Shown here piece after piece: positions 9,711-20,182 of a stretch of 64,000 bases of DNA (the first letter of the stretch is position 1; the number at the start of each line of letters is the position of its first letter). Source of the DNA: Ectothiorhodospiraceae bacterium (lineage in GTDB: Bacteria > Pseudomonadota > Gammaproteobacteria > HK1). A model generated the notes under the pieces. The model did no database searches. It saw only the letters and a list, made by a program, of their open reading frames with translations, and had not been told where the DNA came from. The position numbers and the translations under genes were made by a program. Location of the stretch: positions 12,143 to 76,142 of the forward strand of contig JACKNM010000022.1 in the NCBI GenBank assembly GCA_024234875.1, read 5' to 3'.

Positions 9711-10208
9711 TCACGCCTCGACGTCCTCGACGCTCAGCCACAGCCCCTGGAAGTCGACCTTCTCCATCACGAAGTCGTCCTCGGGGATGGCGTAGCTCCA
9801 CGTCCGCAGCTTCACGCCGTGGACCGTGACCGTCGACGCGGTGCCCGGACGCGCCGGGTTCTCGAGCCGCAGGCTGAGGTTGAACGAGGGGCTGACGAAG
9901 GTGCCGGCGGGGCGGCTGGTCGCGGCGTCGCCGAGCATGAGCTTCAGCAATGCGCCGTTGATGAAGGCGCGGTCGATCGACCCCGAGACGTTGACGTTGC
10001 CGGGGCGTAGCTCCGTCGGATAGCGCTGCCCGAGCTCGTGGAACGGCTTCAGATCCGAGTCCACGCGCACCGTGACGCCGGTCGCGCGTCCCACCGGGGT
10101 CAGGCTGTAGGCGTCGATCACACCCTGGGCGGCATCGCCCTCGACGCCGCTGTCGACCGCGAGCGAGAGCGCGCCGTCGGATCCGCGGAAGACGTTGGTG
10201 TTGGCCAT
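9711..10208 (-). CDS. eCIS inner tube protein (T4 gp19-like)
   Basis: A 165-residue protein ('MANTNVFRGSDGALSLAV...'). It has the size and strand-rich composition of phage tail tube/Hcp-fold proteins, with a conserved-type C-terminal segment 'WSYAIPEDDFVMEKVDFQG' like the 'dddfxxekvtfqg' ending of tube proteins. It stacks as hexameric rings inside the sheath and is pushed out on contraction. It lies directly downstream of the sheath gene (28-base gap), as in other contractile systems. Its own ribosome binding site (AGGAGAACGC) precedes the ATG, consistent with a highly expressed structural gene. Confidence 0.75.
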   Translation of the reverse strand: MANTNVFRGSDGALSLAVDSGVEGDAAQGVIDAYSLTPVGRATGVTVRVDSDLKPFHELGQRYPTELRPGNVNVSGSIDRAFINGALLKLMLGDAATSRPAGTFVSPSFNLSLRLENPARPGTASTVTVHGVKLRTWSYAIPEDDFVMEKVDFQGLWLSVEDVEA

Positions 10209-10236
10209 CGTGCGTTCTCCTCAGTCTTGGTCGGCG

Positions 10237-11907
10237 TCACGCCAGGTTCATGATCACGCGCACGTAATCGATGCTGAACGTGGGCTTGAGGTACAGGACC
10301 ACCTGGGCGATTCCCGCGACCTCCTGCTCACGGGTCGCGCTCACCTCGAGCTGGAACTCGGTGAGCTGCTCGTCGACCACCATCTGTGACAGGAAGCCGT
10401 TCAACGTGCCCTGCATCGCGGAGCGCACGCGGGCGTTGTTCAACCGGCCGATGTAGGGGAGCGTCGCGCGGCGCACGCCCTCCTTGGCGTAATCGACGAT
10501 GCGGCGCACCGAGATCTGGCGGAACGCGGCGTCGTCGGTCGAGATGCCCTTGACCACGCGGTAGCCGGCCTTCTTGTCGAGGACCAGCACGCGGTTGTTG
10601 AGCAGGTTCTTCACCTCGCCGTCGTTGTAGTCGCGGGTGAGGCCGAGCACGCGCACCGACTTGTTGGTCGGGCTGACGTGCACCGCGAGCGATGCCAGCA
10701 GCCCCGCGATCGCCGCCGCGGCATAGGCCGGCGGCAGGCTCGCGGCATTTCCCGACGCACGGTCGACGACACGGATTCCGGGGGCGACCAGGATCACGCG
10801 GTCGTCGGCGACCTCGTCGGCATTGGCCGCGACCTGGGAGGCGGTGTCGCTGTCGGCGCCGACGACGGTGAGGCGCTCGCGCCCGGCGTTCTCGGTGGTC
10901 TCGGCGTGCGCGGCGAGCGCCGCGGCGGCATCGCCGAACGGCTGCCCGGCGAGCACCACGATGTTCACCGGCTCGGTGTCGAGCAACGCGAGCGAGGCGC
11001 TGTACTGCGCCGGCGTCGCACCCTCGCCGTTGGAGCCACCCTCGAGCGGCAGGGCAGTGGTCATCACGTCGGGCAACCGTGGATCGGCGCCGGCCGCGAT
11101 GGTCGCCGCCACCAGACCGGAGGCGGCCGCGATGTCGCGCGCGAGATCGGTGGCGTCGGCCACGGTGTAGGTCTCACGCAGCGGCCCGTACTCCACCTGC
11201 ACGTCGCGGCACGCGCTCGCGCTCACCTCGTAGCTGGCGACCAGGGTGTCCCCGGCCACCGGCTGGTCGTCGGCGTGGAACGAGAGCGCGCCGTCGGCCT
11301 GCACGCGGGCGACACCGCGGCTGGGCGCGCCGGAGGTGCGCAGCTCCAGACGGAAGGTCTGGCCGGTCGCGACCCGGGTGAGGCGCACGTTGTTGCGCGG
11401 CGAGGCGGCGATGTTGGCGTGCAGCGGCTGCACCACCACCGGCTCGGGCACGGTCTGGGCGCGCCGCTCGACGAACGCATTGGCACTCGCCGCGCGGACC
11501 TGGACGCGGACCTCGTGGCCCCAGGTGCCCGGGGTGAGCGCGGTGAGGGTGACCACGGTGCCGGTGGCGTCGGGAAGTGCCCGGCGGGCAGCGGCGGCGG
11601 CCGCACCGCCGCTCGCCGAGGTGCGGACCGCGTAGACGGTCGACCCGCCATTGGAGAAGACCTGCTCCAAGGCACGAACCAGGGTGAGCTCGTCGGCGCT
11701 GCCGCCCTGCCAGGCGTCGGGCTCGCCGAAGGTCTCGAACGCCTCGGGGAGGCTCGACAGGATGATCGGCTCGTCGACGGGGCCGCGCGCCGCGGTGCCG
11801 ACGATGCCGATGTTGCCGGTCGAGATCCCGCTCACCGCGATCAGGCCTTCGGCCCGCACGTCGATGTAGGTGCCCGGGATGACCATCTCGGTGACTGCTT
11901 CTGCCAT
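10237..11907 (-). CDS. Contractile tail sheath protein
   Basis: A 556-residue protein of the phage tail sheath family. The start 'MVIPGTYIDVRAEG...ISTGNIGIVGTAARGPVDEP' is the typical N-terminal handshake region. 'ALEQVFSNGGSTVYAVR' is a conserved sheath motif. The C-terminal domain ('RRIVDYAKEGVRRATLPYIGRLNNARVRSAMQGTLNGFLSQM ... YLKPTFSIDYVRVIMNL') is the well-conserved part, ending in the beta-strand arm that links rings. Only one sheath gene is visible, whereas Afp/PVC-type clusters carry two or three. Together with the DUF4255 gene this identifies the locus as an eCIS rather than a prophage. Confidence 0.9.
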   Translation of the reverse strand: MAEAVTEMVIPGTYIDVRAEGLIAVSGISTGNIGIVGTAARGPVDEPIILSSLPEAFETFGEPDAWQGGSADELTLVRALEQVFSNGGSTVYAVRTSASGGAAAAAARRALPDATGTVVTLTALTPGTWGHEVRVQVRAASANAFVERRAQTVPEPVVVQPLHANIAASPRNNVRLTRVATGQTFRLELRTSGAPSRGVARVQADGALSFHADDQPVAGDTLVASYEVSASACRDVQVEYGPLRETYTVADATDLARDIAAASGLVAATIAAGADPRLPDVMTTALPLEGGSNGEGATPAQYSASLALLDTEPVNIVVLAGQPFGDAAAALAAHAETTENAGRERLTVVGADSDTASQVAANADEVADDRVILVAPGIRVVDRASGNAASLPPAYAAAAIAGLLASLAVHVSPTNKSVRVLGLTRDYNDGEVKNLLNNRVLVLDKKAGYRVVKGISTDDAAFRQISVRRIVDYAKEGVRRATLPYIGRLNNARVRSAMQGTLNGFLSQMVVDEQLTEFQLEVSATREQEVAGIAQVVLYLKPTFSIDYVRVIMNLA

Positions 11908-11949
11908 CGTCTGTCTCCTTGCTGCGACGTGCGCCGTCGCGGACCGCGG

Positions 11950-12483
11950 TCAGCTCGCGCCGACCGTGAAGCTCTCGGTGATCTGATCGGGCAGCGCGAC
12001 CTCGACGGACTCGATGACGCCCTCGCCGGGTGCGCTGGTGATTCGGTACTCGTACTCGATCCGGGCCCGCACCCCCACGAGCCAGCTCGAAGGGGGGGTG
12101 ACCAGGGTGGGGCGGTCGGCGCCGACGTCGCGGGCGGCGCGGACCTGGCCGGGGCTCGTCTCGGCGGGGGCGAGCGGCGTGTCCTCGAGAGCGACCACGG
12201 CGAGGAGGAGTGCCCGGGCACGACTCGCCGCCGCTGCGAGCGAGCGTTCCCACAGCAGGAACTCGACGTCGGCGTCGAGCACACCGTGGTGGATGGTCTC
12301 CTGCCCGGGCGGTCGCGCCACCGAGAATCCGCTACCGCCGCCCCGCCTCTGGGTCAGCGCGCGCAGGACCACCGCCTCGTCGGGTAGTGGCGGGCCGCCG
12401 CCACCCTGTCCGCCGAGCGCGGCGAGCCGCGCGTCCAGGAACGCGAGCAGAGTCTCGGCGGCGGTTCGGGTGACTGCACTCAT
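11950..12483 (-). CDS. DUF4255 / Pvc16-like tail cap protein
   Basis: A 177-residue protein from ATG 12483, chosen over an upstream in-frame start because AGGAG lies 6 bases before it. The pattern 'TAAETLLAFLDARLA...', 'Y-Y-R...SYLVGVRARIEYEYR' type strands and a C-terminal 'EVALPDQITESFTVG' fit the DUF4255 domain of Afp16/Pvc16, the protein that caps the tube and sheath at the end distal to the baseplate. DUF4255 is a hallmark of eCIS and is absent from ordinary phages. It is the first gene of the visible operon, 42 bases before the sheath. Confidence 0.7.
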   Translation of the reverse strand: MSAVTRTAAETLLAFLDARLAALGGQGGGGPPLPDEAVVLRALTQRRGGGSGFSVARPPGQETIHHGVLDADVEFLLWERSLAAAASRARALLLAVVALEDTPLAPAETSPGQVRAARDVGADRPTLVTPPSSWLVGVRARIEYEYRITSAPGEGVIESVEVALPDQITESFTVGAS

Positions 12484-13278
12484 CCCATGCTCCTGCGTGC
12501 GCTCGGTCCGCCCCGGGCGCGGGCGCGACACCGGGCCGTGCGCCGTCCCGAGTCGAGACGACGCCTGGAGCAGGAAAGATCAGGGGATGGTGCGGATGCC
12601 GCTCTCGTTGCGCATCGAGTGTCCCTCGTCCTGTCGCATTCGTGCCGGCCCTCTCGCGGGGCCTTGGCCGATTCGTACGCTGCCGGAATGCGATTCCCCG
12701 AGCAGCCGAATCGACGCTATTCCAAAGCGAACCCCGTTCCCGCGACCTGTGTCACATTTCGCTCGGCCTGACTGGAGGCCCGAGGATTCGCCGCTGTCCA
12801 TGATGAAGGGATGGGCTTCTCGTTCCTTGATGCCGATCAGGGTCGGTGTGCACGCACGATGGACTGCGAGCGGGGTCGCAGTCGGTGGGGAAGGCCACAC
12901 TCGACACGCGGTCGGTGTCACCGGCCCGACGCGCCGGGGTCCGACCCCGGGGTGCCCTGGCGGCCCGCGAGATCCCGCCCCGGCGCGTCCGTTGCGCTCC
13001 CTGCGCACGCGGCCGCCGCCGTGCCGTCCGTGGCATCCCTGTGCGCGCAACGATGATGCGCGGAGCGACGGCGCCCGACAGTGGCCGCGCGACGTCGTCG
13101 TCCGTCGCGCGGCGCCCCGTGAAGACGTCGCTCGTGGCCTACAGGGGTGGGGCGCGCGCGTCGCGCGCCCGCCGCGGCGGGCCCGACTGGCCTAGAATCG
13201 CGGCGTCAGCATCTCCAACTCGCGCTGGCGGCGAGGCTCGCATCGAGCGCTCGCGCGGCGGGAACCCCGGACTCGGCA
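12484..13278. other. Intergenic region upstream of two divergent units
   Basis: About 795 bases without a convincing gene, lying between the eCIS operon (leftward) and the cation efflux gene (rightward). Codon-like periodicity is weak, and the predicted short proteins are Arg/Pro-rich shadows. The central part (about 12680-12860) is less GC-rich than the genes and probably holds the eCIS promoter, but no clean -35/-10 pair can be named. A 'TAGAAT' box at 13193-13198 is a plausible -10 for the rightward gene, without a good -35. Confidence 0.5.
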
Positions 13279-14208
13279 TTGAGTACCCATTCCCCGCATC
13301 CGCACCATGCCTCGGCGCCCGAGTCGCGCGCCACCGAATCGCGTCTGCGGCTCGCCCTGTGGCTGACCGCCGGGTTCGCGGTGGCGGAGGTCATCGGCGG
13401 CCTCGCGTCGGGTTCCCTGGCGCTGGTCGCCGACGCCGGTCACATGCTCACCGACGCCTCGGCGCTCGGGCTGGCGTGGCTGGCGACTCGCATCGCGCGT
13501 CGTCCGCCCGATCGGCGCCGCTCCTACGGCTACCATCGCGCCCCGGTGCTGGCGGCCTTCGTCAATGCCGCGGTCCTGCTCGCGATGGCGGTGTGGATCG
13601 TCGTCGAGGCGATCGCTCGTCTCCATCTGCCGCGCCCGGTGCTCGGTGCGCCGATGCTCGCGGTGGCGCTGGTCGGGCTGGTGGTGAACCTGGTGGTGCT
13701 CCGCGTGCTCGCCGGCGGACATCACCACGGCCATGGGCACCATCACGACCTCAACCTCCGTGGGGCCCTGTTGCACGTCATCGGCGACTTGCTGGGGTCC
13801 GTCGGCGCGGTCGCCGCGGCGGTGGTGATCATCCTCACCGGCTTCACCGCCATCGACCCGATCCTGTCGCTGCTGGTCGCCGCCCTGATCGCACGCAGTG
13901 CCTGGTCCCTGCTCGCGCGATCGACCCACGTCTTGCTGGAGGGGACCCCGGAGGAGGTCGACCCGCGCACCGTCGCCTCGGGGCTCGGTGAGTCGCTGCC
14001 CGGGGTCATCGACGTCCACCACGTGCACGCCTGGTCGCTCGAGCCGGGTCGACCCGTCATCACGCTGCACGCACGCATGGCGCCGGGCGCCGACCCGGAG
14101 CAGACCATGCGGCGCATCAAGGACGAGCTGCTGCGCCGCTTCGGCATCCGTCATTCCACGGTGCAGCTCGAGCAGGGTCACTGCCCCGACCGCGATCCCC
14201 CCTCCTGA
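13279..14208 (+). CDS. Cation diffusion facilitator (Zn/Cd/Co efflux)
   Basis: A 309-residue cation-diffusion-facilitator exporter of the CzcD/ZitB type. It has six membrane segments, the metal-binding HxxxD pairs 'VADAGHMLTDASAL' (segment 2) and 'LLHVIGDLLGSVGA' (segment 5), a His-rich loop 'GGHHHGHGHHHD' between segments 4 and 5, and a C-terminal cytoplasmic ferredoxin-like domain ('GVIDVHHVHAWSLEPG'). It exchanges divalent metal ions for protons in the inner membrane. The start is uncertain: an open frame begins at 13147, but the TTG at 13279 gives the short His-containing N-terminus usual for the family and lies downstream of the likely -10 box at 13193. Confidence 0.88.
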   Translation: MSTHSPHPHHASAPESRATESRLRLALWLTAGFAVAEVIGGLASGSLALVADAGHMLTDASALGLAWLATRIARRPPDRRRSYGYHRAPVLAAFVNAAVLLAMAVWIVVEAIARLHLPRPVLGAPMLAVALVGLVVNLVVLRVLAGGHHHGHGHHHDLNLRGALLHVIGDLLGSVGAVAAAVVIILTGFTAIDPILSLLVAALIARSAWSLLARSTHVLLEGTPEEVDPRTVASGLGESLPGVIDVHHVHAWSLEPGRPVITLHARMAPGADPEQTMRRIKDELLRRFGIRHSTVQLEQGHCPDRDPPS

Positions 14209-14257
14209 CTCCACCGTCGCGGGACGCACCAAGGCGAGGCGCGCGGCGCCGACGGCT

Positions 14258-14272
14258 GCACCGTGAAGGTGC
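14258..14272. promoter_or_regulatory. NtrC enhancer-type site
   Basis: GCACC-N5-GGTGC (GCACCGTGAAGGTGC), a perfect match to the NtrC dyad. Its centre lies about 87 bases upstream of the expected sigma-54 start point, a normal enhancer distance. A weaker half-matching site (GCACC-N5-GAGGC) lies at 14226-14240. Seen directly; the function is inferred from the known control of glnK-amtB. Confidence 0.75.
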
Positions 14273-14325
14273 GCTCGCCGTCGGGGAGCCTCCCGAATGC
14301 GCGACCAGAGCCGGATCCAAGCTGC

Positions 14326-14341
14326 TGGCACGCCACGTGCT
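14326..14341 (+). promoter_or_regulatory. Sigma-54 promoter of glnK-amtB
   Basis: TGGCACGCCACGTGCT matches the -24/-12 consensus TGGCACG-N4-TTGCW except for one base, with exact spacing. It lies 70 bases before the glnK start and downstream of the NtrC-type dyad, so the operon should be switched on under nitrogen limitation. Confidence 0.85.
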
Positions 14342-14411
14342 ATGCCCTTGCCGAAGCGGCCGGCGGCGGCGTGATCGAGCGTCGCGCCGAGGCCGTCATG
14401 GAGGCTCTCGC

Positions 14412-14750
14412 ATGAAACTGGTCACGGCAATCATCAAGCCATTCAAGCTCGACGACGTCCGCAACGCCCTCTCCGAGATCGGTGTCCAGGGCATGACGGT
14501 CACCGAGGTGAAGGGCTTCGGACGACAGAAGGGTCATACCGAGCTCTACCGCGGCGCGGAGTACGTGGTCGACTTCCTGCCGAAGGTGAAGCTGGAGGTG
14601 GCGGTCGATGCCGACCTCGTCGAGCGCACGGTGGAGGCCATCCGCGACGCGGCGCACACCGGCAAGATCGGGGACGGGAAGATCTTCGTCTCCGACATCT
14701 CCGCGGTGGTGCGGATTCGTACCGGCGAGACCGGGACCGCGGCGCTGTAG
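14412..14750 (+). CDS. glnK: Nitrogen regulatory protein P-II
   Basis: A 112-residue PII protein, the normal length for the family. The T-loop carries the uridylylation site Tyr51 within 'GHTELYRGAEYVVDFLPK', and the C-terminal signature 'GKIGDGKIFVSDI' is present. The trimer senses ATP/ADP and 2-oxoglutarate and, when not uridylylated, plugs the ammonium channel encoded next door. The name glnK rather than glnB is chosen for the linkage to amtB and the sigma-54/NtrC promoter. A GGAGG precedes the ATG. Confidence 0.95.
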   Translation: MKLVTAIIKPFKLDDVRNALSEIGVQGMTVTEVKGFGRQKGHTELYRGAEYVVDFLPKVKLEVAVDADLVERTVEAIRDAAHTGKIGDGKIFVSDISAVVRIRTGETGTAAL

Positions 14751-14779
14751 CGCCGGTGCGAGCTCAGGGGGGAACGACG

Positions 14780-16111
14780 ATGAAGACGCATACCGCGGCC
14801 GGGACGGCGGCCGATTCACCCACCGTCCGCACTCGGACCGCGCTGCTCGGCGCGGTGGGGTTGCTGGCGCTGTCGGCGCCGGTCAGCGCCGAGGACACGC
14901 TGTCGGCGGGCGACACCGCGTGGATGATCACCGCCACCGCGCTGGTGCTGATGATGACCATCCCGGGGCTCGCGCTGTTCTACGGCGGGATGGTGCGCAG
15001 CAAGAACGTGCTGTCGGTTCTGATGCAGTGCTTCGCGATCACCGGGCTCGCGAGCATCCTGTGGGCGGTCGCCGGCTACAGCCTCACCTTCACCGAGGGC
15101 AACGCGATCATCGGCGGGCTGGACAAGCTGTTCCTGTCCGGTGTCACCGTCGACTCCCTCAGCGGCACCATCCCCGAGACGGTCTTCATGACCTTCCAGA
15201 TGACGTTCGCGGTGATCACGCCGGCGCTGATCGTCGGCGCGTTCGCCGAGCGCATGAAGTTCTCGGCGATGTTGCTGTTCACCGCGCTGTGGCTCCTCGT
15301 GTGCTACGCCCCGGTCGCGCACTGGGTGTGGGGTGGTGGCTGGCTGAGCGGTTGGGGGGTGCTCGACTTCGCCGGTGGCACCGTGGTGCACATCAACGCC
15401 GGTATCGCGGGGCTCGCGGCGGCGATCGTGCTCGGTCCGCGCAAGGGCTATCCGCAGACCCAGATGCCGCCGAACAATCTCGGCTACACCCTCATCGGCG
15501 CGTCGCTGCTGTGGGTCGGCTGGTTCGGATTCAACGCCGGCAGCGAGCTCGCGGCCGACGGCGTCGCCGGCATGGCGATGGCGGTGACCCAGCTCGCCAC
15601 CGCCGCCGCGGCGCTGGCGTGGATGTTCTGCGAGTGGTCGAGCCACGGCAAGCCGAGCGTGCTCGGCATCGCCTCGGGCGCGGTCGCCGGGCTGGTCGCG
15701 ATCACCCCGGCATCCGGAACCGCGGGGCCGATGGGCGCCATCGTCATCGGCGCCGCATCGGGTGTCGTGTGCTTCTTCGCCTCGACCAGGATGAAGCGTG
15801 CGATGGGTTACGACGACTCGCTCGACGTGTTCGGCATCCATGCCGTGGGTGGCATCGTCGGTGCCATCCTGACCGGCGTGTTCTGCGCGCCGGCTCTGGG
15901 AGGCTCCGGTTTCGGGGACGGCCATGCGGGAATCGGCTCGCAGGTGTTCGCGCAGTTCGTCGGGGTGGCGGCCACGCTGATCTACACTTTCGTCGCGAGC
16001 TTCGTGCTGCTGAAAATCGTCGACGGCTTCGTGGGGTTGCGGGTGGCGCCCGAGCAGGAAGAGGAAGGTCTCGACATCGCGCTGCACAACGAGCGCGGCT
16101 ACATCCTCTGA
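14780..16111 (+). CDS. amtB: Ammonium transporter
   Basis: A 443-residue Amt/Rh channel. The start at ATG 14780 has a strong GGGGGGA ribosome binding site and gives a signal peptide (hydrophobic 21-35, 'LSAPVSA' cleavage), as AmtB proteins have. The twin pore histidines are seen in 'GGTVVHINAGIAG' and 'FGIHAVGGIVGAILTG', and the signature 'ALFYGGMVRSKNVLSVLMQ' opens the first membrane segments. It conducts ammonium across the inner membrane and is gated by the GlnK encoded 29 bases upstream. Transcription should end at the hairpin at 16116-16150. Confidence 0.95.
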   Translation: MKTHTAAGTAADSPTVRTRTALLGAVGLLALSAPVSAEDTLSAGDTAWMITATALVLMMTIPGLALFYGGMVRSKNVLSVLMQCFAITGLASILWAVAGYSLTFTEGNAIIGGLDKLFLSGVTVDSLSGTIPETVFMTFQMTFAVITPALIVGAFAERMKFSAMLLFTALWLLVCYAPVAHWVWGGGWLSGWGVLDFAGGTVVHINAGIAGLAAAIVLGPRKGYPQTQMPPNNLGYTLIGASLLWVGWFGFNAGSELAADGVAGMAMAVTQLATAAAALAWMFCEWSSHGKPSVLGIASGAVAGLVAITPASGTAGPMGAIVIGAASGVVCFFASTRMKRAMGYDDSLDVFGIHAVGGIVGAILTGVFCAPALGGSGFGDGHAGIGSQVFAQFVGVAATLIYTFVASFVLLKIVDGFVGLRVAPEQEEEGLDIALHNERGYIL

Positions 16112-16115
16112 GTGC

Positions 16116-16150
16116 CGGGGTGACGCCGCGTCTCGCGCGGCGTCACCCCG
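16116..16150. terminator. Bidirectional terminator hairpin
   Basis: A perfect 15-base-pair stem (CGGGGTGACGCCGCG and its complement) with a 5-base loop, sitting between convergent genes. It overlaps the last codons of the minus-strand DUF455 gene (stop at 16143-16145). No long T run follows, so termination may depend on the unusually stable stem or on Rho. Confidence 0.75.
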
Positions 16151-16970
16151 AATTGCGCCGCGCTGCATCCGGGCCGCGTGCGACCAGGCGGCTCAACTCC
16201 TCGGGTGTGAATCCTGCTCTCGCACGTGCCTCGAGATTGAACGGCGGGTTGAGCCCGGGGGCGTCGTATCGCGCGCGGAGCCAGTCGAAGGTCGCGATCG
16301 GATCGACGCTGCGCTCGGCGCACAATCGACGGTACCAGCGGTTGCCGATGGCAACGTGGCCGATCTCGTCGCGCAGGATGACGTCGAGCACCGCGACGCC
16401 CGCCTCGTCACCGGCCGTGCGCAACCGGGCCTGGATGCCTGGTGTGACGTCGAGGCCGCGCGCTTCGAGCAGGCGTGGCACCAGGGCCATTCGTGCCAGC
16501 ACGTCGTCGGCGGTGCGGCGCGCCGTCTCCCACAGGCCGTCGTGCGCGGGGAGATCGCCGTAGGCGGCGCCGCGGTCGGCGAGCAACTCGCGCACCAGCT
16601 CGAAGTGCCGCGCCTCCTCGCGCGCGACCTGCAGCCAGTCCAGGTAGTACGCGTCGGGCATGCCGGCGAACCGCGCCACCGCGTCGAGGGCGAGGTTGAT
16701 GGCGTTGAACTCGATGTGGGCGACGGCGTGGAACAGTGCGATCCGGCCCGGTCCGGAGGAGATGCGCCGCCGTGGGAGATCCCGCGGGTCGACCAGCTCG
16801 GGACGCTGCGGGCGGCCGGCGACCTCGGGCGCGTCGATCGCGGCGGCGGGGTCGATCGTGAATCGGCCGGCGTCGACCGTCGCCCCGATCGCCCCCACCG
16901 CCGCCACCTTGGCGCCCGGCGCATCGACGCCGAGCGCCTCGCATGCCAGCGCGCGGAGCTCGGCCTCCAT
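16143..16970 (-). CDS. DUF455 ferritin-like protein
   Basis: A 275-residue DUF455 family protein, predicted to be a di-iron ferritin-like four-helix bundle. Metal-ligand-type motifs are seen in order: 'HIEFNAINLALDA', 'REEARHFELVRELL' and 'RDEIGHVAIGNRWY'. The N-terminal extension 'GRPQRPELVDPRDLPRR' is typical of the family. The biochemical role of DUF455 proteins is not established. The gene is 25 bases downstream of the dehydrogenase gene on the same strand, so it may be the last gene of that operon. Its 3' end forms half of the terminator hairpin shared with amtB. Confidence 0.82.
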   Translation of the reverse strand: MEAELRALACEALGVDAPGAKVAAVGAIGATVDAGRFTIDPAAAIDAPEVAGRPQRPELVDPRDLPRRRISSGPGRIALFHAVAHIEFNAINLALDAVARFAGMPDAYYLDWLQVAREEARHFELVRELLADRGAAYGDLPAHDGLWETARRTADDVLARMALVPRLLEARGLDVTPGIQARLRTAGDEAGVAVLDVILRDEIGHVAIGNRWYRRLCAERSVDPIATFDWLRARYDAPGLNPPFNLEARARAGFTPEELSRLVARGPDAARRNSG

Positions 16971-16995
16971 CAGCCTCGACCGCTCCGCGTGGCGA

Positions 16996-17961
16996 TCACA
17001 CCGCGACGTTCACCCGCGGCTTCCCGTCGAGGAAGGCGAGGATGTTGTCGACCGCGCCCTTGTTGATCGCCTCGACCGCCTCCGGCGTCTGGTCGGCGGC
17101 GTGGGGCGTGAGCACCACCCGCTCGCAGCGGAGAATCGGGTGGTCGGCCGGCAGCGGCTCCTGGGGGAAGACGTCGAGCCCGGCACCGAACAGGTGGCCG
17201 CGCTCGAGCGCCGCCACCAGCGCGTCGTTGTCGACCACGTCGCCGCGCGCGCCGTTCAACAGCACCGCGTTCGGCTTCATGCGCGCGATCTGCTCGGCGC
17301 CGACGAGGCCGCGCGAGTCGTCGGTGAGCCGCACGTGCAGGCTGACCACGTCGGAGGTCGCGAGCAACTCGTCGAGCTCGACGAAGCGCACACCGAGCGC
17401 CGCCGCGCGCTCCGGCGTCGGGTTGTAGGTCCAGGCGACGACCTCCATGCCGACCGCGTTCCCCAGACGCGCCATCTCCGCTCCGATCGCTCCGGTGCCG
17501 ACGATGCCGAGCCGCTTGCCCTGCAGCATCATGTTGACCGGAAGCAGCCACCGCCCCGACTTCAGCGCCGCGGTCTGCACGTAGGCCTGCTTCGCAACCG
17601 CGAACATCAGTCCGAACATGTGCTCGGCGACGAACGGGGCGTTCACGCCCGGCTGGTTCGAGACCACGATCCCGCGCTGCTTGGCGGCCACGAGATCGAT
17701 CGCGTCGGTGCCGACCGAGCAGGTGGCGATCATCGCGAGCTCCGGGCAGGCCGCGAAGTCCGACTCGCGCCAGGTGACGATCGAGCGCGAGTTCAGGACC
17801 ACGTTCGCGCCGCGCACCCGCTCGTGCTTTTCCTCGACGCTCTTCGGGCGGTCGGTGTAGACCACGACCTCGCCGCGCTCGCGCAGCCGGTCGAGCTGCG
17901 CCGAGCCCTGGATCTGGGGTGGGTCGTCACCGGGGACGACGATCTTGACGCCGTTGGACAT
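16996..17961 (-). CDS. D-isomer-specific 2-hydroxyacid dehydrogenase
   Basis: A 321-residue NAD(P)-dependent dehydrogenase. It has the dinucleotide motif 'GKRLGIVGTGAIGAEMARLG' and the catalytic triad Arg ('LLNGARGDVVDN'), Glu ('GLDVFPQEPLP') and His ('LTPHAADQTPEA'). The start at 17961 is chosen for AGGAGGAAG 7 bases before it. It likely reduces a 2-keto acid such as glyoxylate or hydroxypyruvate, or oxidises phosphoglycerate; the substrate cannot be read from the sequence. It follows the thiolase gene by 64 bases. Confidence 0.85.
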   Translation of the reverse strand: MSNGVKIVVPGDDPPQIQGSAQLDRLRERGEVVVYTDRPKSVEEKHERVRGANVVLNSRSIVTWRESDFAACPELAMIATCSVGTDAIDLVAAKQRGIVVSNQPGVNAPFVAEHMFGLMFAVAKQAYVQTAALKSGRWLLPVNMMLQGKRLGIVGTGAIGAEMARLGNAVGMEVVAWTYNPTPERAAALGVRFVELDELLATSDVVSLHVRLTDDSRGLVGAEQIARMKPNAVLLNGARGDVVDNDALVAALERGHLFGAGLDVFPQEPLPADHPILRCERVVLTPHAADQTPEAVEAINKGAVDNILAFLDGKPRVNVAV

Positions 17962-18025
17962 CGATTGCTTCCTCCTGTCTTGCGCGGGCGCGGACCGTGC
18001 GACGCGGCCGCGCGCTCGCCGAGTC

Positions 18026-19228
<1,203 letters not shown>

Positions 19229-19313
19229 CGCTGGATCCCTCTGAATCTCCAGAATTGTCGAAAGCGCGAGGCCCGTGGTCGCGGGCCGGTCGAGCGCGCG
19301 TCGCGCCGTGGGG

Positions 19314-20060
<747 letters not shown>

Positions 20061-20182
20061 TACCGGTGTCCGCTACGGCTCGCAGGGGACGCAGAGTATC
20101 CTCACATCCCGCGCCGATGTCGAAGCTCCCGCGTCGCCACGCCGCGCGACGGGCGCGCCCCCGGGCAGGAGTGCAGGATCCG

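Noticed and set aside
12741..12756. CRP/FNR-like TGTGA-N6-TCGCG on the minus strand upstream of the eCIS operon
   Set aside because: Only one half-site is good; in a region of this size such a match is expected by chance.
12688..12771. 27-codon open frame in the long intergenic region
   Set aside because: No ribosome binding site, no family, no conservation evidence; likely chance.
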